Below, piece after piece: positions 44,213-53,592 of a stretch of DNA of 64,000 bases. The stretch comes from Spirochaetales bacterium Spiro_02 (GTDB lineage Bacteria > Spirochaetota > Spirochaetia > Sphaerochaetales > Sphaerochaetaceae): contig LVBD01000069.1 in assembly GCA_001604275.1 (NCBI GenBank), forward strand, positions 42,803 through 106,802. Direction: 5' to 3'. Under the pieces are notes generated by a model. The model was not told the origin of the DNA, ran no database searches, and saw only the letters and a list, made by a program, of their open reading frames with translations. The translations under genes were made by a program, and so were the position numbers. Position 1 is the stretch's first letter, and each line of letters starts with the position of its first letter.

Positions 44213-46099
44213 TCAACCTTCGAAAACTTCTTGCCGCGCCCCCTGCCGGACGATGACCGTTCCATGGCCGAGCAATGCTCCCGCCCTCAGCATCTCCACG
44301 CCGTCTCCGCATCGATCCGAACAGAACAGGATCGTTGTGTCGTCCATATCGTCAGCATGGCTTACGAATGCACGAGCCTGCGTGTCCGGAAACCTCTGGC
44401 CGGTGGATTCGCCGAAAACCGGAATTTCCTCCACGAAGGACCCTCGGACCGTCTTTTCCGTCCCTTTGCAGGAAAGTTGTACGATCGTACATCTGGAGGA
44501 TGCGGTGGAAACGGCGCTTTCCAGCGTTACGGCAGTATTGTTCTCAAGAATATTGTAGTGGGGAGCATATCGGGACGGGACCAGACGCGAAGTCTCGCCG
44601 CGATCGATCCACAATGAAGCTACGACATCTCCATTTCGTACGGTCACGCATCCGTCGGAAAGTTCCGAAGAACATTCCGGTGCAAAATGGAAGGTCCGCC
44701 GGCAAGCGCGGTCAAGGACCCCGAAGAATGTGTCGAAGATACAGACGAGCCTCGGACCGACGACGAGGACTTGACGTCGGACCAGATATGAGCGCTCGAG
44801 CAACGAACTGCCGCTACAGTAGCTCCATGAACCTCGTTCCACGAACACGCCCTGAAGCGGAATCGCACGGGAAGCGCACTCCCATGCGCCGGTCATTTCG
44901 AATGGATCGGAGCCATCGAGAAGAATCGTGTTGTGCGCACTGCCGGATCTGAAATAACGACGCTCCTCACAATCCACATATGTATATCTGCCACTATCCA
45001 CCAACAGGTCGCGGCCGAGTCCGACCAAGTCCACATGCAGCAGGTCGGCATGGCCATGTCCGCTTCCCAAGGATCCGCAGCGAAAATGGACGACCGTCGC
45101 ATCGTCCTGCCACCCAGTGCGCAAATAGTAGTTCCCGCTTTCCGTCAGCCCCTTGGACAAAAACAGAGGAGGATGCGGCTCAAGGTCATCATAGGCATTT
45201 TGATCGGACGAAGCGAACGGGAATTCAAGGAACGGTTCCCCTGCATACTTCAGCTCAGGCAATCGGAACAGCAGAGCGCCTTCGGACAGAACGCCCCGGA
45301 TCGAAGTATCGTCGGAATCGCCCTGCAGGAACTGTCTTCCGTCCGGCTTCATCGAGGCCAAGGTCGCCTGACACATACGCTTCGCGGCATCGGCTATCTG
45401 GGCAGGGATCGTCCTTCGATGCCGGCGTGCCAACCGGATCGTCCGCAACAATGCGCGCAGGCACTGGGCATGATACATCGGCGATTGTTCCCAATGTACG
45501 CCGTCGGCAAGGATCTGGAGCTCGACGCATTCCGAGATCCTGTTCACTGCGATATCTGCAAAACCGTTGTCGCCGAGCCAGATCGCGGCATGGTATAGCC
45601 CGGCGTTGGAAATCAATCCCCAGTTGGAGAGTTTGGAAAATGGTGTATCCACCGAAGCAAGGAACGAGGCATGTTCCCGGACCGACTCGCGTAGCAGAGC
45701 CATGAACTCTTCGCCGATAACATCCCCCGAAATGAGCGAAGGAAGCGCAGTCAGCCAGTTATCGACTCTGATGGCGCTATCCAGGCTTCTCCAGCTGACA
45801 ACTGTATCATTCCGCCCGAACGGAACGGATTCCATGAAGGAACCGATCAAGGCACAGGCCTTTTTTGCGAATCGGCTATCGGAGGTCGCATCGTATGCCC
45901 GGGCGAGATCCACGACGAAGCCATGCCGAGCGAGCATGAACGTCCACTCAGGGTCGTTCGCAGGCTGTGTCCGCCAATCGATCGGCCAGGAAAGCTTCAC
46001 GGGCGTCCAAGCCGGCTCCATAGCCCAAGGATCATCAAAGAGAAAGACATCGTCGAGTATGCGCAGGGCATTGTCCAGCGCACGGTCGTATTCACGCAT
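44213..46099 (-). CDS. Heparinase II/III-family polysaccharide lyase
   Basis: 628 residues: an N-terminal (alpha/alpha) toroid (~1-320) with the catalytic-type SNWGLISNAGLYHAAIW and WEQSPMYHAQ, then a beta-sandwich with GSGHGHADLLHVDLVGLGRDLLVDSG (given in two parts: GSGHGHADLLH, GRDLLVDSGRYTY) containing the metal/catalytic His. Matches PL12/15/21-type lyases that cleave heparin, heparan, chondroitin or alginate-like uronides. No signal peptide, so likely acts inside on imported oligomers. Starts the enzyme part of the operon. Confidence 0.85.
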   Translation of the reverse strand: MREYDRALDNALRILDDVFLFDDPWAMEPAWTPVKLSWPIDWRTQPANDPEWTFMLARHGFVVDLARAYDATSDSRFAKKACALIGSFMESVPFGRNDTVVSWRSLDSAIRVDNWLTALPSLISGDVIGEEFMALLRESVREHASFLASVDTPFSKLSNWGLISNAGLYHAAIWLGDNGFADIAVNRISECVELQILADGVHWEQSPMYHAQCLRALLRTIRLARRHRRTIPAQIADAAKRMCQATLASMKPDGRQFLQGDSDDTSIRGVLSEGALLFRLPELKYAGEPFLEFPFASSDQNAYDDLEPHPPLFLSKGLTESGNYYLRTGWQDDATVVHFRCGSLGSGHGHADLLHVDLVGLGRDLLVDSGRYTYVDCEERRYFRSGSAHNTILLDGSDPFEMTGAWECASRAIPLQGVFVERGSWSYCSGSSLLERSYLVRRQVLVVGPRLVCIFDTFFGVLDRACRRTFHFAPECSSELSDGCVTVRNGDVVASLWIDRGETSRLVPSRYAPHYNILENNTAVTLESAVSTASSRCTIVQLSCKGTEKTVRGSFVEEIPVFGESTGQRFPDTQARAFVSHADDMDDTTILFCSDRCGDGVEMLRAGALLGHGTVIVRQGARQEVFEG

Positions 46100-46150
46100 C
46101 TGATTTCACTCCACCACGTATCCGTTCGAACGTAGCGCCAAAGATGAGAC

Positions 46151-46173
46151 GGGTCGCCGCGATGCGACGACCC
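46151..46173 (-). other. Strong stem-loop after the binding-protein gene
   Basis: GGGTCGCCGC and GCGACGACCC form a 10-bp stem (one G-U on the minus-strand RNA) with a 3-base loop, between the binding-protein stop and the heparinase start. No T tract. Such stems often protect and raise the mRNA of binding proteins above downstream enzymes. Confidence 0.5.
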
Positions 46174-46220
46174 ATCGATCGAACTGACAGACAAAACGGA
46201 TGCCGTCGTACACGCTCCGG

Positions 46221-47810
46221 CTAACGATCGTTTCCAAGGAAGATATCGTATGCGATCTGGTTGATCTCGATTGCACGGTCGATCCCCCTCGCCTTCAGCT
46301 CCTTGACGAATCCGGGATAGTCCCTGTCGAAATCGGCCGTTCCGAGCATCCATGACTGGAATTTCTCCGCGACATATGGGCGGATGTTCGCCATGATCTT
46401 CTGATATTCCGCCTCGTACTGCGGTGGGTACTTCAGGCTGAGGGCGCCGTCGAGATACGGCGGCAGGTTGTGCGGAAACCACTGGGGATTCGATTCGTAA
46501 AGCAAGTTCGCTTGTTCTCCGGCTTTGGTCATGAACGCATATTCGTACGCTCCGCTCTGGCTCATGCCGATACGGTACTGGATGCCAAGGCTTCTCAGGT
46601 ATCCGACCGGCCCGGTCTCGCTCTTGAGCACTTCGTCGGTGAAGTATTTTGTCCCGTCAGTCCGTTCTTCATACGTCCGACCTTTAATTCCCCAGTTCAT
46701 GAGATCGTAGCCTTCCTGCGTGAACATGAAATCGAAGAACTTGATCACCGTGACAGGATCCTTGCAAGTCGAAGAAATCGACCAGCCGGCGCCCGGATAG
46801 CGCATGACGCGTTCGATGCGGTTGCCGTTCTGATCTTTAGGCGGCGCAAACGCCACCATTTCAAATCCAGGAATCGACTTGGACAGCGTATCATTGTAGT
46901 TGCCCGCCGACACCCAGTCGTGGGTCAGACCGCCGAGGTCGCCGGAAAGCAGGATATCGCGTCCCTTCGGGCCTCGAGTGAAAATTTCCGGGTCGATCAA
47001 CCCCTCTCGATACCATGTGACGATATTCCGGACGCCGACGGCGAAATTCGGCTCAAGCGGCTCGAACGTGATCTTCCCGTCACGGGGATAAAATTCCGTA
47101 GAAGTATCCCACAAATACAGATATTCATCGGGCATTTTCCAACCGGCGCGGTCGAACAGCGGAACCTCGTCCTTCAAGCCGTTGCCATTGGGGTCGCCGT
47201 TTCTGAATGCGGTAAGCACGCGGTACAGATCGTCGACCGTCTCGGGGATCTCCAGTCCGAGTTTGTCCAGCCAATCCTTGCGGATCCACCAGTACTCGGC
47301 GGAAATCAGCTCCTGATCCTTGGGAATCATGTAGATGTTGCCGTCCAGGGAATATGAAGCCGCCGCGAACTGCGGATGACTGGCCATGTACGCCTTGATA
47401 TTCGGAGCATGCGTGTCGATCAGGTCGTTCAATGGAATGACTCCGCCGTCCCTGCCCAGCTGCTCGATCACCGCGATGTCCTTGTAGCCGATGATGTCGG
47501 CGAGATCTCCGGAAGAGAGCATCAGATTGAAAGCTTCCTCCTCATTGGAATTGCTCTGGGGAATGATCCCCTTCAGCGACACGTTGGTCCGCTTCGCCAC
47601 TTCCTTCCAGACCGGCCATTCCGAATTGAACGGCATGTTGTTGAAATTCAGGAAGATCGTGAACTCCTTCGGAGTAGCGCTGATCTGACTCCCCGACAGT
47701 TCCTGTGTCTGAGGAGAGGCGTTCGCAGCCCCCTTCTCGGCACTTCCTCCGGCAAAAAGCGAGGCCGTGACGCATAGCGCCGCAAGCATCAAGTACATTC
47801 GTCTTTTCAT
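46221..47810 (-). CDS. Polysaccharide ABC transporter substrate-binding protein (LplA-like)
   Basis: 529 residues. Signal peptide MKRRMYLMLAALCVTASLFA with GGSAEKGAAN following; no Cys for lipid attachment, as in many spirochaete sugar binders. The mature protein has the LplA/LipO-type blocks FTIFLNFNNMPF, SGDLADIIGY, WWIRKDWLDKLGLEIP and DPNGNGLKDEVP (a calcium-like loop). Partner of the two permeases upstream in the operon; binds an oligosaccharide, here probably an unsaturated glycosaminoglycan piece. ATG at 47810 with AGAGAAGGA upstream. Confidence 0.9.
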   Translation of the reverse strand: MKRRMYLMLAALCVTASLFAGGSAEKGAANASPQTQELSGSQISATPKEFTIFLNFNNMPFNSEWPVWKEVAKRTNVSLKGIIPQSNSNEEEAFNLMLSSGDLADIIGYKDIAVIEQLGRDGGVIPLNDLIDTHAPNIKAYMASHPQFAAASYSLDGNIYMIPKDQELISAEYWWIRKDWLDKLGLEIPETVDDLYRVLTAFRNGDPNGNGLKDEVPLFDRAGWKMPDEYLYLWDTSTEFYPRDGKITFEPLEPNFAVGVRNIVTWYREGLIDPEIFTRGPKGRDILLSGDLGGLTHDWVSAGNYNDTLSKSIPGFEMVAFAPPKDQNGNRIERVMRYPGAGWSISSTCKDPVTVIKFFDFMFTQEGYDLMNWGIKGRTYEERTDGTKYFTDEVLKSETGPVGYLRSLGIQYRIGMSQSGAYEYAFMTKAGEQANLLYESNPQWFPHNLPPYLDGALSLKYPPQYEAEYQKIMANIRPYVAEKFQSWMLGTADFDRDYPGFVKELKARGIDRAIEINQIAYDIFLGNDR

Positions 47811-47906
47811 TCCTTCTCTCCTTGTTCGCCAACGATAACGGTTGACGTTGGTTTTCTCATTGTCGGTCAATGGTCTAGCTCGAAAAATCGTCCATCACGA
47901 GCATCC

Positions 47907-48800
47907 CTAGCCTTTGACGGCCCCGATGGTCAATCCAGTCTTGAAATACTTCTGTACGAATGGATATGCTACCATCATCGGTATGATTGCAAGTACAATG
48001 ATTGCATAAATGACCGTCGTTGGAGAACTCATCGATTCGTGTGTGATGATTGCCGCTTCCGTTTCGTTTGCCACTCGGTCGACGATCAATTTCTTCAGCA
48101 GGACCTGAAGCGGCATCTTGTCATCGTCGCGAATCAGGTTCATCGCCCAAAAATAACTGTTCCAGCGATTCACCGCATAGAACATCCCTACCGTAGCCAG
48201 CGCCGGCTTGGACAATGGAAGATAGATCGTAGCAAATATCCGCAGGTTGCTCGCGCCGTCCATGAACGCAGCTTCCTCCAATGATTCCGGGACTTGTTCG
48301 AAAAAGCTTTTGAGGATGATCAGGTTGTAGGTGTTCATCGCGAAGCCGAAGATGATGGCCGTCCTGGTGTTGAGCAATCCAAAGTCCCGGAACGTCATAT
48401 ACAGCGGAATCAGGCCGGCGGAGAACCACATGGTGAATACGGCGAACAGTGTCAGGAACTTGCGGAACCGCAGACGAGGCTTCGAAAGCGAGTATGCCAT
48501 CGTAGCGGTAAAGAACATGTTCACCAGAACGCCGACGACCGTATAGAAGATAGTGTTGGCGTATGCGACCCAGATGCCGGGCTTGGAGGCCGCCTGGCGA
48601 TAGCTTTCAAGAGTCACGCCTTTGGGAACGAACAGGACCGAACCGTTTTCGACATACAGCGGCTTGCTGATCGAAGCGATCACCGTATAGTACAGCGGGT
48701 AGAGAACCACCGCCGAAATCGCCAGACCGATGAAGACCATGGCGATATTGAAAATCCTTTCTCCCCGTCCTTGTATCAGATGCTGCCCATCGTTCTTCAT
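47907..48800 (-). CDS. ABC sugar permease, YtcP-like
   Basis: 297 residues, six helices; coupling motif EQVPESLEEAAFMDGASNLRIF in the EAA loop (~180) and the YtcP-type end YPFVQKYFKTGLTIGAVKG. Strong AGGAGGTCGAC site before the ATG. Second permease of the glycosaminoglycan importer; the ATPase (MsmX/UgpC-type, shared) is not in the window. Confidence 0.9.
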   Translation of the reverse strand: MKNDGQHLIQGRGERIFNIAMVFIGLAISAVVLYPLYYTVIASISKPLYVENGSVLFVPKGVTLESYRQAASKPGIWVAYANTIFYTVVGVLVNMFFTATMAYSLSKPRLRFRKFLTLFAVFTMWFSAGLIPLYMTFRDFGLLNTRTAIIFGFAMNTYNLIILKSFFEQVPESLEEAAFMDGASNLRIFATIYLPLSKPALATVGMFYAVNRWNSYFWAMNLIRDDDKMPLQVLLKKLIVDRVANETEAAIITHESMSSPTTVIYAIIVLAIIPMMVAYPFVQKYFKTGLTIGAVKG

Positions 48801-48809
48801 GTCGACCTC

Positions 48810-49763
48810 CTACCAGATCGTGGATTCCGTGATGCGTTTGCTCAGCTTGTTCGCTCCGACGACCATGATCAATGCGATGACCGCTTCGAACAGTCCGACG
48901 GCCGTCGCCAGACCGTAGTCCCTGTTGCCGATGCCGACACGATACGCATAGGTAGCGATCACGTCAGCGGTAGCATATGTGGTAGGTTTGTACAGCAACA
49001 GGATCGCCTCGTAGCCGACTTTCACCATCTTGCCGATATTGAGGATGAACATGGTCACGACCGTAGGAAGTATACCGGGGATGGTGACATGGACGATCCG
49101 CTTCCACTTGCCGGCGCCGTCCACGATCGCCGCCTCGTACAACTGCGGGTCGATACCAACCAGAGCTGCGATATAGACTATCGCATTGAAACCTGCGTCT
49201 TGCCAGAGCGTCATCGCCGTATAGACGCCGCGGAAATATTCGGGCATCACCATGAAATAGATCGGCTCGTGCCCGAACTTCTTCAGTACGAGATTGACGA
49301 TGCCTGTTCCCGGCGAAAGAAAATTCACCACCAGGCCGCAGACCACCACAACCGAAATGAAATGCGGGAGGAACGTAGCGGTCTGCGTCAGCTTGCTGAC
49401 GAACTTGTTCTTCATTTCGGTCACGGCGATGGCCAGGATGATCGGAGCGGGAAAGCAGATGAGAATCTGCCATAGCGCGATCATGAACGTGTTCTTCACC
49501 GTCCGTACGAAATCTGGACCTGAAATGAATTCCTTGAAGTTGGCAAGGCCGACGAACGTGCTGCCTTCGAACCCGCGGAATATATTGTAGTCGTAGAACG
49601 CCATCCGAAGACCGGCCATCGGCTTGTAGGCGAACATCAAGAACCAGACCACCCCCGGGAGCAGCAACAAGTAGAGATCCCAGTCGCGGGCGAGACTCTT
49701 CCTGATGCGATACGCTAGCGACGGCTTGAGTGTGCGAACCATCGTCTTCGGCTGTCCTGCCAT
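48810..49763 (-). CDS. ABC sugar permease, LplB-like
   Basis: 317 residues, six helices. DWDLYLLLLPGVVWFLMFAYKPM after a basic start is the LplB helix 1, and DPQLYEAAIVDGAGKWKRIVHV is the EAA loop. GGGAGGC before the ATG. First gene of the minus-strand operon, 182 bases from the divergent AraC regulator. Confidence 0.9.
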   Translation of the reverse strand: MAGQPKTMVRTLKPSLAYRIRKSLARDWDLYLLLLPGVVWFLMFAYKPMAGLRMAFYDYNIFRGFEGSTFVGLANFKEFISGPDFVRTVKNTFMIALWQILICFPAPIILAIAVTEMKNKFVSKLTQTATFLPHFISVVVVCGLVVNFLSPGTGIVNLVLKKFGHEPIYFMVMPEYFRGVYTAMTLWQDAGFNAIVYIAALVGIDPQLYEAAIVDGAGKWKRIVHVTIPGILPTVVTMFILNIGKMVKVGYEAILLLYKPTTYATADVIATYAYRVGIGNRDYGLATAVGLFEAVIALIMVVGANKLSKRITESTIW

Positions 49764-49945
49764 TGTTGCCTCCCACCTGATCGGATGGTCCCATCATCAA
49801 GCCGCAAGTGGGGCATGTAAATCATCAATATTCCATTTCATCAACAATTATCATGATTCTATCTCTATAAAATGCATGTAGTTATACAATTTTCCTTGCT
49901 AATCCGCAATACATGCAACAATCCGTACCAAGGGAGTCGTTTCGT

Positions 49946-52192
49946 ATGGCAAAGGGGTTGTACCACAAGAAGCTGATCCGCATCTTTGTTTCCATAGCCG
50001 TAGCATTCATCATCCTGCTCGCCGTTCTCCTCGCGGTCCTCTCCGTTTCACTGATCAACAATAGAAATTCAGTCCTGAAAACATTCGTCCAGTCGCAGTT
50101 CAGTCTGGCGAAGACCAGTCTGTCGGTGATCAACAACAACATCATGAATCTTCTGGGAAGCGGCGCTGCGACGGCATGGGCGGACGAGACTCCCGGAACG
50201 CCGGGATACTATTATCGGGCATTGAAACTCTACCAGGAACTGCTGCATCTGACCAATCGGCTCGGAGATCGGGAATACGAAATCGCCATCACTTCCCTGA
50301 ATCCGAGGTCGTTCGTCGTCACGAAAAACGGAACGAGAGAACGAGATTGGTTCTTCAGGAACGAATCGCCCCTATCATGGGAAGAAGCGTCCGGCGTATA
50401 CGATTTCTTCGAATCGCATACAGGGGCGCTCCTGCTTCCCGTCTACACGGAGGAAGGACGGCTCGATACGATCGTATATGCGCTGAAAGTCGCCTATTTC
50501 GGTGGCGACCTGGTGTTGTTCACCTATATCCCTGCGCAGTCGTTGTTCCAGGGCCAGCCGTCGATGCCGTATTTCTTGATCGGGCCGAACCAATCGATCA
50601 TCTACAGCGAACGAACTTTTGAGACAACGATGCTGATCGATCGAATCGTGGAGGGAATGCTCCGCGACTATCCGTCCAGTCCGCTGGAGTTCGACCTCGG
50701 AAACTACCGTACCTATCTGGACTGGATGGAGGATTTGGGAATCACGATCGGGTTCGTCGACGACCTGCGGAACAGGAGCGCCGATATCTGGATCATAGCC
50801 TTGTCGATCTGCCTTCCCCTTCTTGCCGTCGTAGCGCTGCTCGTTGCGGCGATCTTCACGAAACGGCTGTACGCACCGATCGACGAAGCCATCGACTCCA
50901 GCAGAAAATCATTATCGGAAACCCTTGCGCGGACAGATTCGCCGCAATCGTCCGAGGGAACCGCCGGACGGGAACGGCCGGTGGATGAATTCGCCTTGAT
51001 CAAGGATATGGGGAGCAGGATCAATGATCTGACCCGGGAACTTCTGGAACTGACGGCGAAGCGACAGGACGATTCCGGCCGGCAGGACTACAAGCTGTTG
51101 CTCGCAGGCACGGTGCCTGAGGACGGTCAAGACAAAGACCGATACGCCGTAGCTTTGTTCGAAATCGAGGAATCTGCGTCGGTGGAATATTCCTACAGCC
51201 TGATTTCGCTCCAGGCGTTGGTAGGATCGATCGAGGATACCGAATGCATCGCATTGACTCCATCGCTCAGCGCTGTAATCGTCAAGCTCCCCTCGATTCC
51301 GGACGAGGCCGCGCCGCCCCAGGAATCGCTCATGAATAGGATCCAGTACCTTCTGGACAGTATCCGTACTTTCGACGATATCAAGGTCGCGGCCAGCGAC
51401 ATCGTTACGGGAAAGCACGACATCTACCGTGCGTACCGGCAGGCTCAGATGATTCTCGACTATCGGAGGATATACCCGAAAGTGGAGATCCTGACAAAGG
51501 AATATGTATCCGCGGAAAGCGGCGACTCCTATTATCCGTCGTCGCTGGAGCAGACGTTCATCAACTATACGCTGAACGGCAACTCCCGCGTGCTGGCGCT
51601 GTTCGATGAAATCGTCAAAGACAACACCGCATCGGATTGGAAGGCGAATCCGGCATATCAGCACTTCTTCCTGATGCTCTGCGGATCTTTTCTGCGAATA
51701 TTCCAGGAGCTCAAGCAATCTCCGGAGCAGCTGATCGGACGGTCGGTCGATTGGATCGACCTGTTCTCGCAATGGAACAGACCGGAGACGCTGTCGCATC
51801 TGCGATCGATCCTTGAAGCGATTCTCAGATCCGTTCAGAAGACTTTCTCGGCAGAGGATGATAAGATGCTTGAGAAGATGACCGGCTACATCAGAACGAA
51901 CTACATGTACGACATCATGTTGGAAGACTTGGCGAAGAAGTTCAACATCACACCCAAGTATTGCAGCGTGCTGTTCAAGAAGCTGAGCAACGATACGTTC
52001 AAGAACTATCTCAACCAGTATCGGATCGAACAGGCGTGCAGGTTGATCAAGACGAATCCCCGGATCAAGATCAGCGACTTGAGCCTGGATGTAGGCTTCA
52101 ATAGCGCGACGAGTTTCATCCGCGTGTTCAACAAATATACGGGGATCTCGCCGAAAGCCTATGCCGACAGGATCGTGGACGAGCAGGCTTGA
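49946..52192 (+). CDS. Membrane-bound AraC-family regulator with extracellular sensor
   Basis: 748 residues: basic start, membrane helix (~10-35), ~240-residue extracellular domain, second helix (~255-280), a cytoplasmic linker and at the C-terminus two AraC helix-turn-helix motifs (LEDLAKKFNITPKYCSVLFKK and ISDLSLDVGFNSATSFIRVF, each <=20 per part). This is the one-component transmembrane AraC type used with LplABC-like sugar operons in Paenibacillus and spirochaetes. AAGGGAG supports ATG 49946. Divergent from the importer/lyase operon, which it presumably activates. Confidence 0.9.
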   Translation: MAKGLYHKKLIRIFVSIAVAFIILLAVLLAVLSVSLINNRNSVLKTFVQSQFSLAKTSLSVINNNIMNLLGSGAATAWADETPGTPGYYYRALKLYQELLHLTNRLGDREYEIAITSLNPRSFVVTKNGTRERDWFFRNESPLSWEEASGVYDFFESHTGALLLPVYTEEGRLDTIVYALKVAYFGGDLVLFTYIPAQSLFQGQPSMPYFLIGPNQSIIYSERTFETTMLIDRIVEGMLRDYPSSPLEFDLGNYRTYLDWMEDLGITIGFVDDLRNRSADIWIIALSICLPLLAVVALLVAAIFTKRLYAPIDEAIDSSRKSLSETLARTDSPQSSEGTAGRERPVDEFALIKDMGSRINDLTRELLELTAKRQDDSGRQDYKLLLAGTVPEDGQDKDRYAVALFEIEESASVEYSYSLISLQALVGSIEDTECIALTPSLSAVIVKLPSIPDEAAPPQESLMNRIQYLLDSIRTFDDIKVAASDIVTGKHDIYRAYRQAQMILDYRRIYPKVEILTKEYVSAESGDSYYPSSLEQTFINYTLNGNSRVLALFDEIVKDNTASDWKANPAYQHFFLMLCGSFLRIFQELKQSPEQLIGRSVDWIDLFSQWNRPETLSHLRSILEAILRSVQKTFSAEDDKMLEKMTGYIRTNYMYDIMLEDLAKKFNITPKYCSVLFKKLSNDTFKNYLNQYRIEQACRLIKTNPRIKISDLSLDVGFNSATSFIRVFNKYTGISPKAYADRIVDEQA

Positions 52193-52222
52193 AAACAATT
52201 TCGCTGACAAGGAGACAAGAAT

Positions 52223-53014
52223 ATGAAAAATCTTCGACTGAAAGTACTCGATGCCAGCGGTCACACGCTGACGATCAGCCATCCATGCGGAGATGGGATC
52301 GGAGCCGTCCATGCCATGGAATATCGGGATGGCGATAGGATCGTGATCGATCACGGAGGCGAGAAAGGACTATATTGGATGCAGCTGGACGAGGCGCTTG
52401 GTCAGGCGCTGGTCTATTTCACGGATGATGAGTTCAGCTACCCGATTCCGATGGGCGACAAGCGTGTCTGTTTCAGCCCGAAGGCGTTTTCCGGTTCCCG
52501 TCACGTACTGCATGTCCGTCCCGCAACCGAAGCGGAGGCTAAGGCATACCGCAATGTCGCTTTCAATCCATACGACAATCATGGCATCACCGGTTTCTAT
52601 CCTCATGCGCATGCCAATGTCGAGACGCGCAACGAGATGACGTTCGCAGCTCGCAATGCGATCGACGGTATCTTCGAAAACGGTTCGCATGGCGAATATC
52701 CATACAGTTCCTGGGGGATCAACCGCGATCCGAACGCCTGCCTTACAGTTGATTTCGGTCGATCAGTGACGGTCGACTTGATTCGATTGACGTTACGGGC
52801 GGATTTTCCCCACGACAGTTGGTGGACGGAAGCGACGGTCACGTTCAGCGATAGTTCAAGCCTTGTCCTTCCGCTGAAAAAGACTCCTCTGCCCCAGCCT
52901 TTCCCGTTCGAAGCGAAGACCGTCTCGTCGCTACAACTGGACCGCTTGGTCAAGGCGGACGACGGTTCCCCGTTCCCCGCGCTCACTCAGATCGAGCTGT
53001 TCGGCAGAGATTAG
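52223..53014 (+). CDS. Carbohydrate-binding-like (discoidin-type) protein
   Basis: 263 residues, no signal peptide. The C-terminal half (~130-260) resembles an F5/8-type or CBM beta-sandwich: NAIDGIFENGSHGEYPYSSWGI, LTVDFGRSVTVDLIRLTLRADFPHDSWW and LVLPLKKTPLPQPFPF. No catalytic motif. AAGGAG precedes the ATG and it lies 30 bases after the regulator gene, so it is in the glycosaminoglycan locus. The TAG stop is inside the first bases of a tandem repeat. Confidence 0.6.
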   Translation: MKNLRLKVLDASGHTLTISHPCGDGIGAVHAMEYRDGDRIVIDHGGEKGLYWMQLDEALGQALVYFTDDEFSYPIPMGDKRVCFSPKAFSGSRHVLHVRPATEAEAKAYRNVAFNPYDNHGITGFYPHAHANVETRNEMTFAARNAIDGIFENGSHGEYPYSSWGINRDPNACLTVDFGRSVTVDLIRLTLRADFPHDSWWTEATVTFSDSSSLVLPLKKTPLPQPFPFEAKTVSSLQLDRLVKADDGSPFPALTQIELFGRD

Positions 53015-53056
53015 GGTCATGGCAGGGTCATTGCGGGACGCCGAAATGGCCCTGCC
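53011..53056 (+). repeat. Tandem GGGTCAT repeat (copy E)
   Basis: TTAGGGTCATGGCAGGGTCA overlaps the stop codon of the preceding gene (TAG at 53012). GGCAGGGTCATT (53021-53032) pairs with AATGGCCCTGCC (53045-53056), 12 pairs with one G-U, loop of 12. Confidence 0.85.
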
Positions 53057-53174
53057 AACAATATATCTTCTCCACATACCGCTACCACACTCTGTCGTGA
53101 CAGCTACCACGTACCTGCTCCCACTACGTAGCGACGGCAGGCACTCCGGCAAGCGGCTTCTCAAGAGCGCCAGG

Positions 53175-53387
53175 ATAGCGGGGATCGAACGTACGACCAA
53201 GCAGGCGGCGCTTCAATCTGCGAGTACCAGGATACTTGTCGCCGATTCATCGAAATTCGGCGTAGTCAAGTCCGGACATTATGCGGATATCACCGACTTC
53301 GACATCATCATCACGGACTCGAGCATCAAGCAGGAAGAAGTCGACCCCATCAGGAAGCTGGGAAATATCACGCTGTACTGCGTCTAG
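53175..53387 (+). pseudogene. C-terminal remnant of a DeoR-family regulator
   Basis: In frame to 53387: IERTTKQAALQSASTRILVADSSKFG and FADITDFDIIITD-like ADITDFDIIITDSSIKQEE, matching the end of the DeoR sensor domain. The ~170-residue N-terminal part, with the helix-turn-helix, is missing; sequence before ~53175 is unrelated and begins with repeat copy E. No start codon or ribosome site fits, so it is not functional. Confidence 0.75.
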
Positions 53388-53592
53388 TCGTTCCTTTTGC
53401 AGGAGATCGCATTGAGAAGAGGATACGGACACACGGCGCTGCGGTAGCCGTGGACATGTCGCTGACTTTGGCCCCCTTGTCCTCCTCTCCCTTCTTGACT
53501 TTGAATAGGTCCGGGAATTGTCCCGTCGTAGTTTTGCCTTTCTCTTCAAGCGGGTGTCCGATCGTTCAGGATTCTCGCATCAGCAACGGGTA

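Noticed and set aside
50912..52354. 480-residue minus-strand frame opposite the AraC regulator
   Set aside because: It is the complement of a clear membrane AraC gene, has no ribosome site and no domain.
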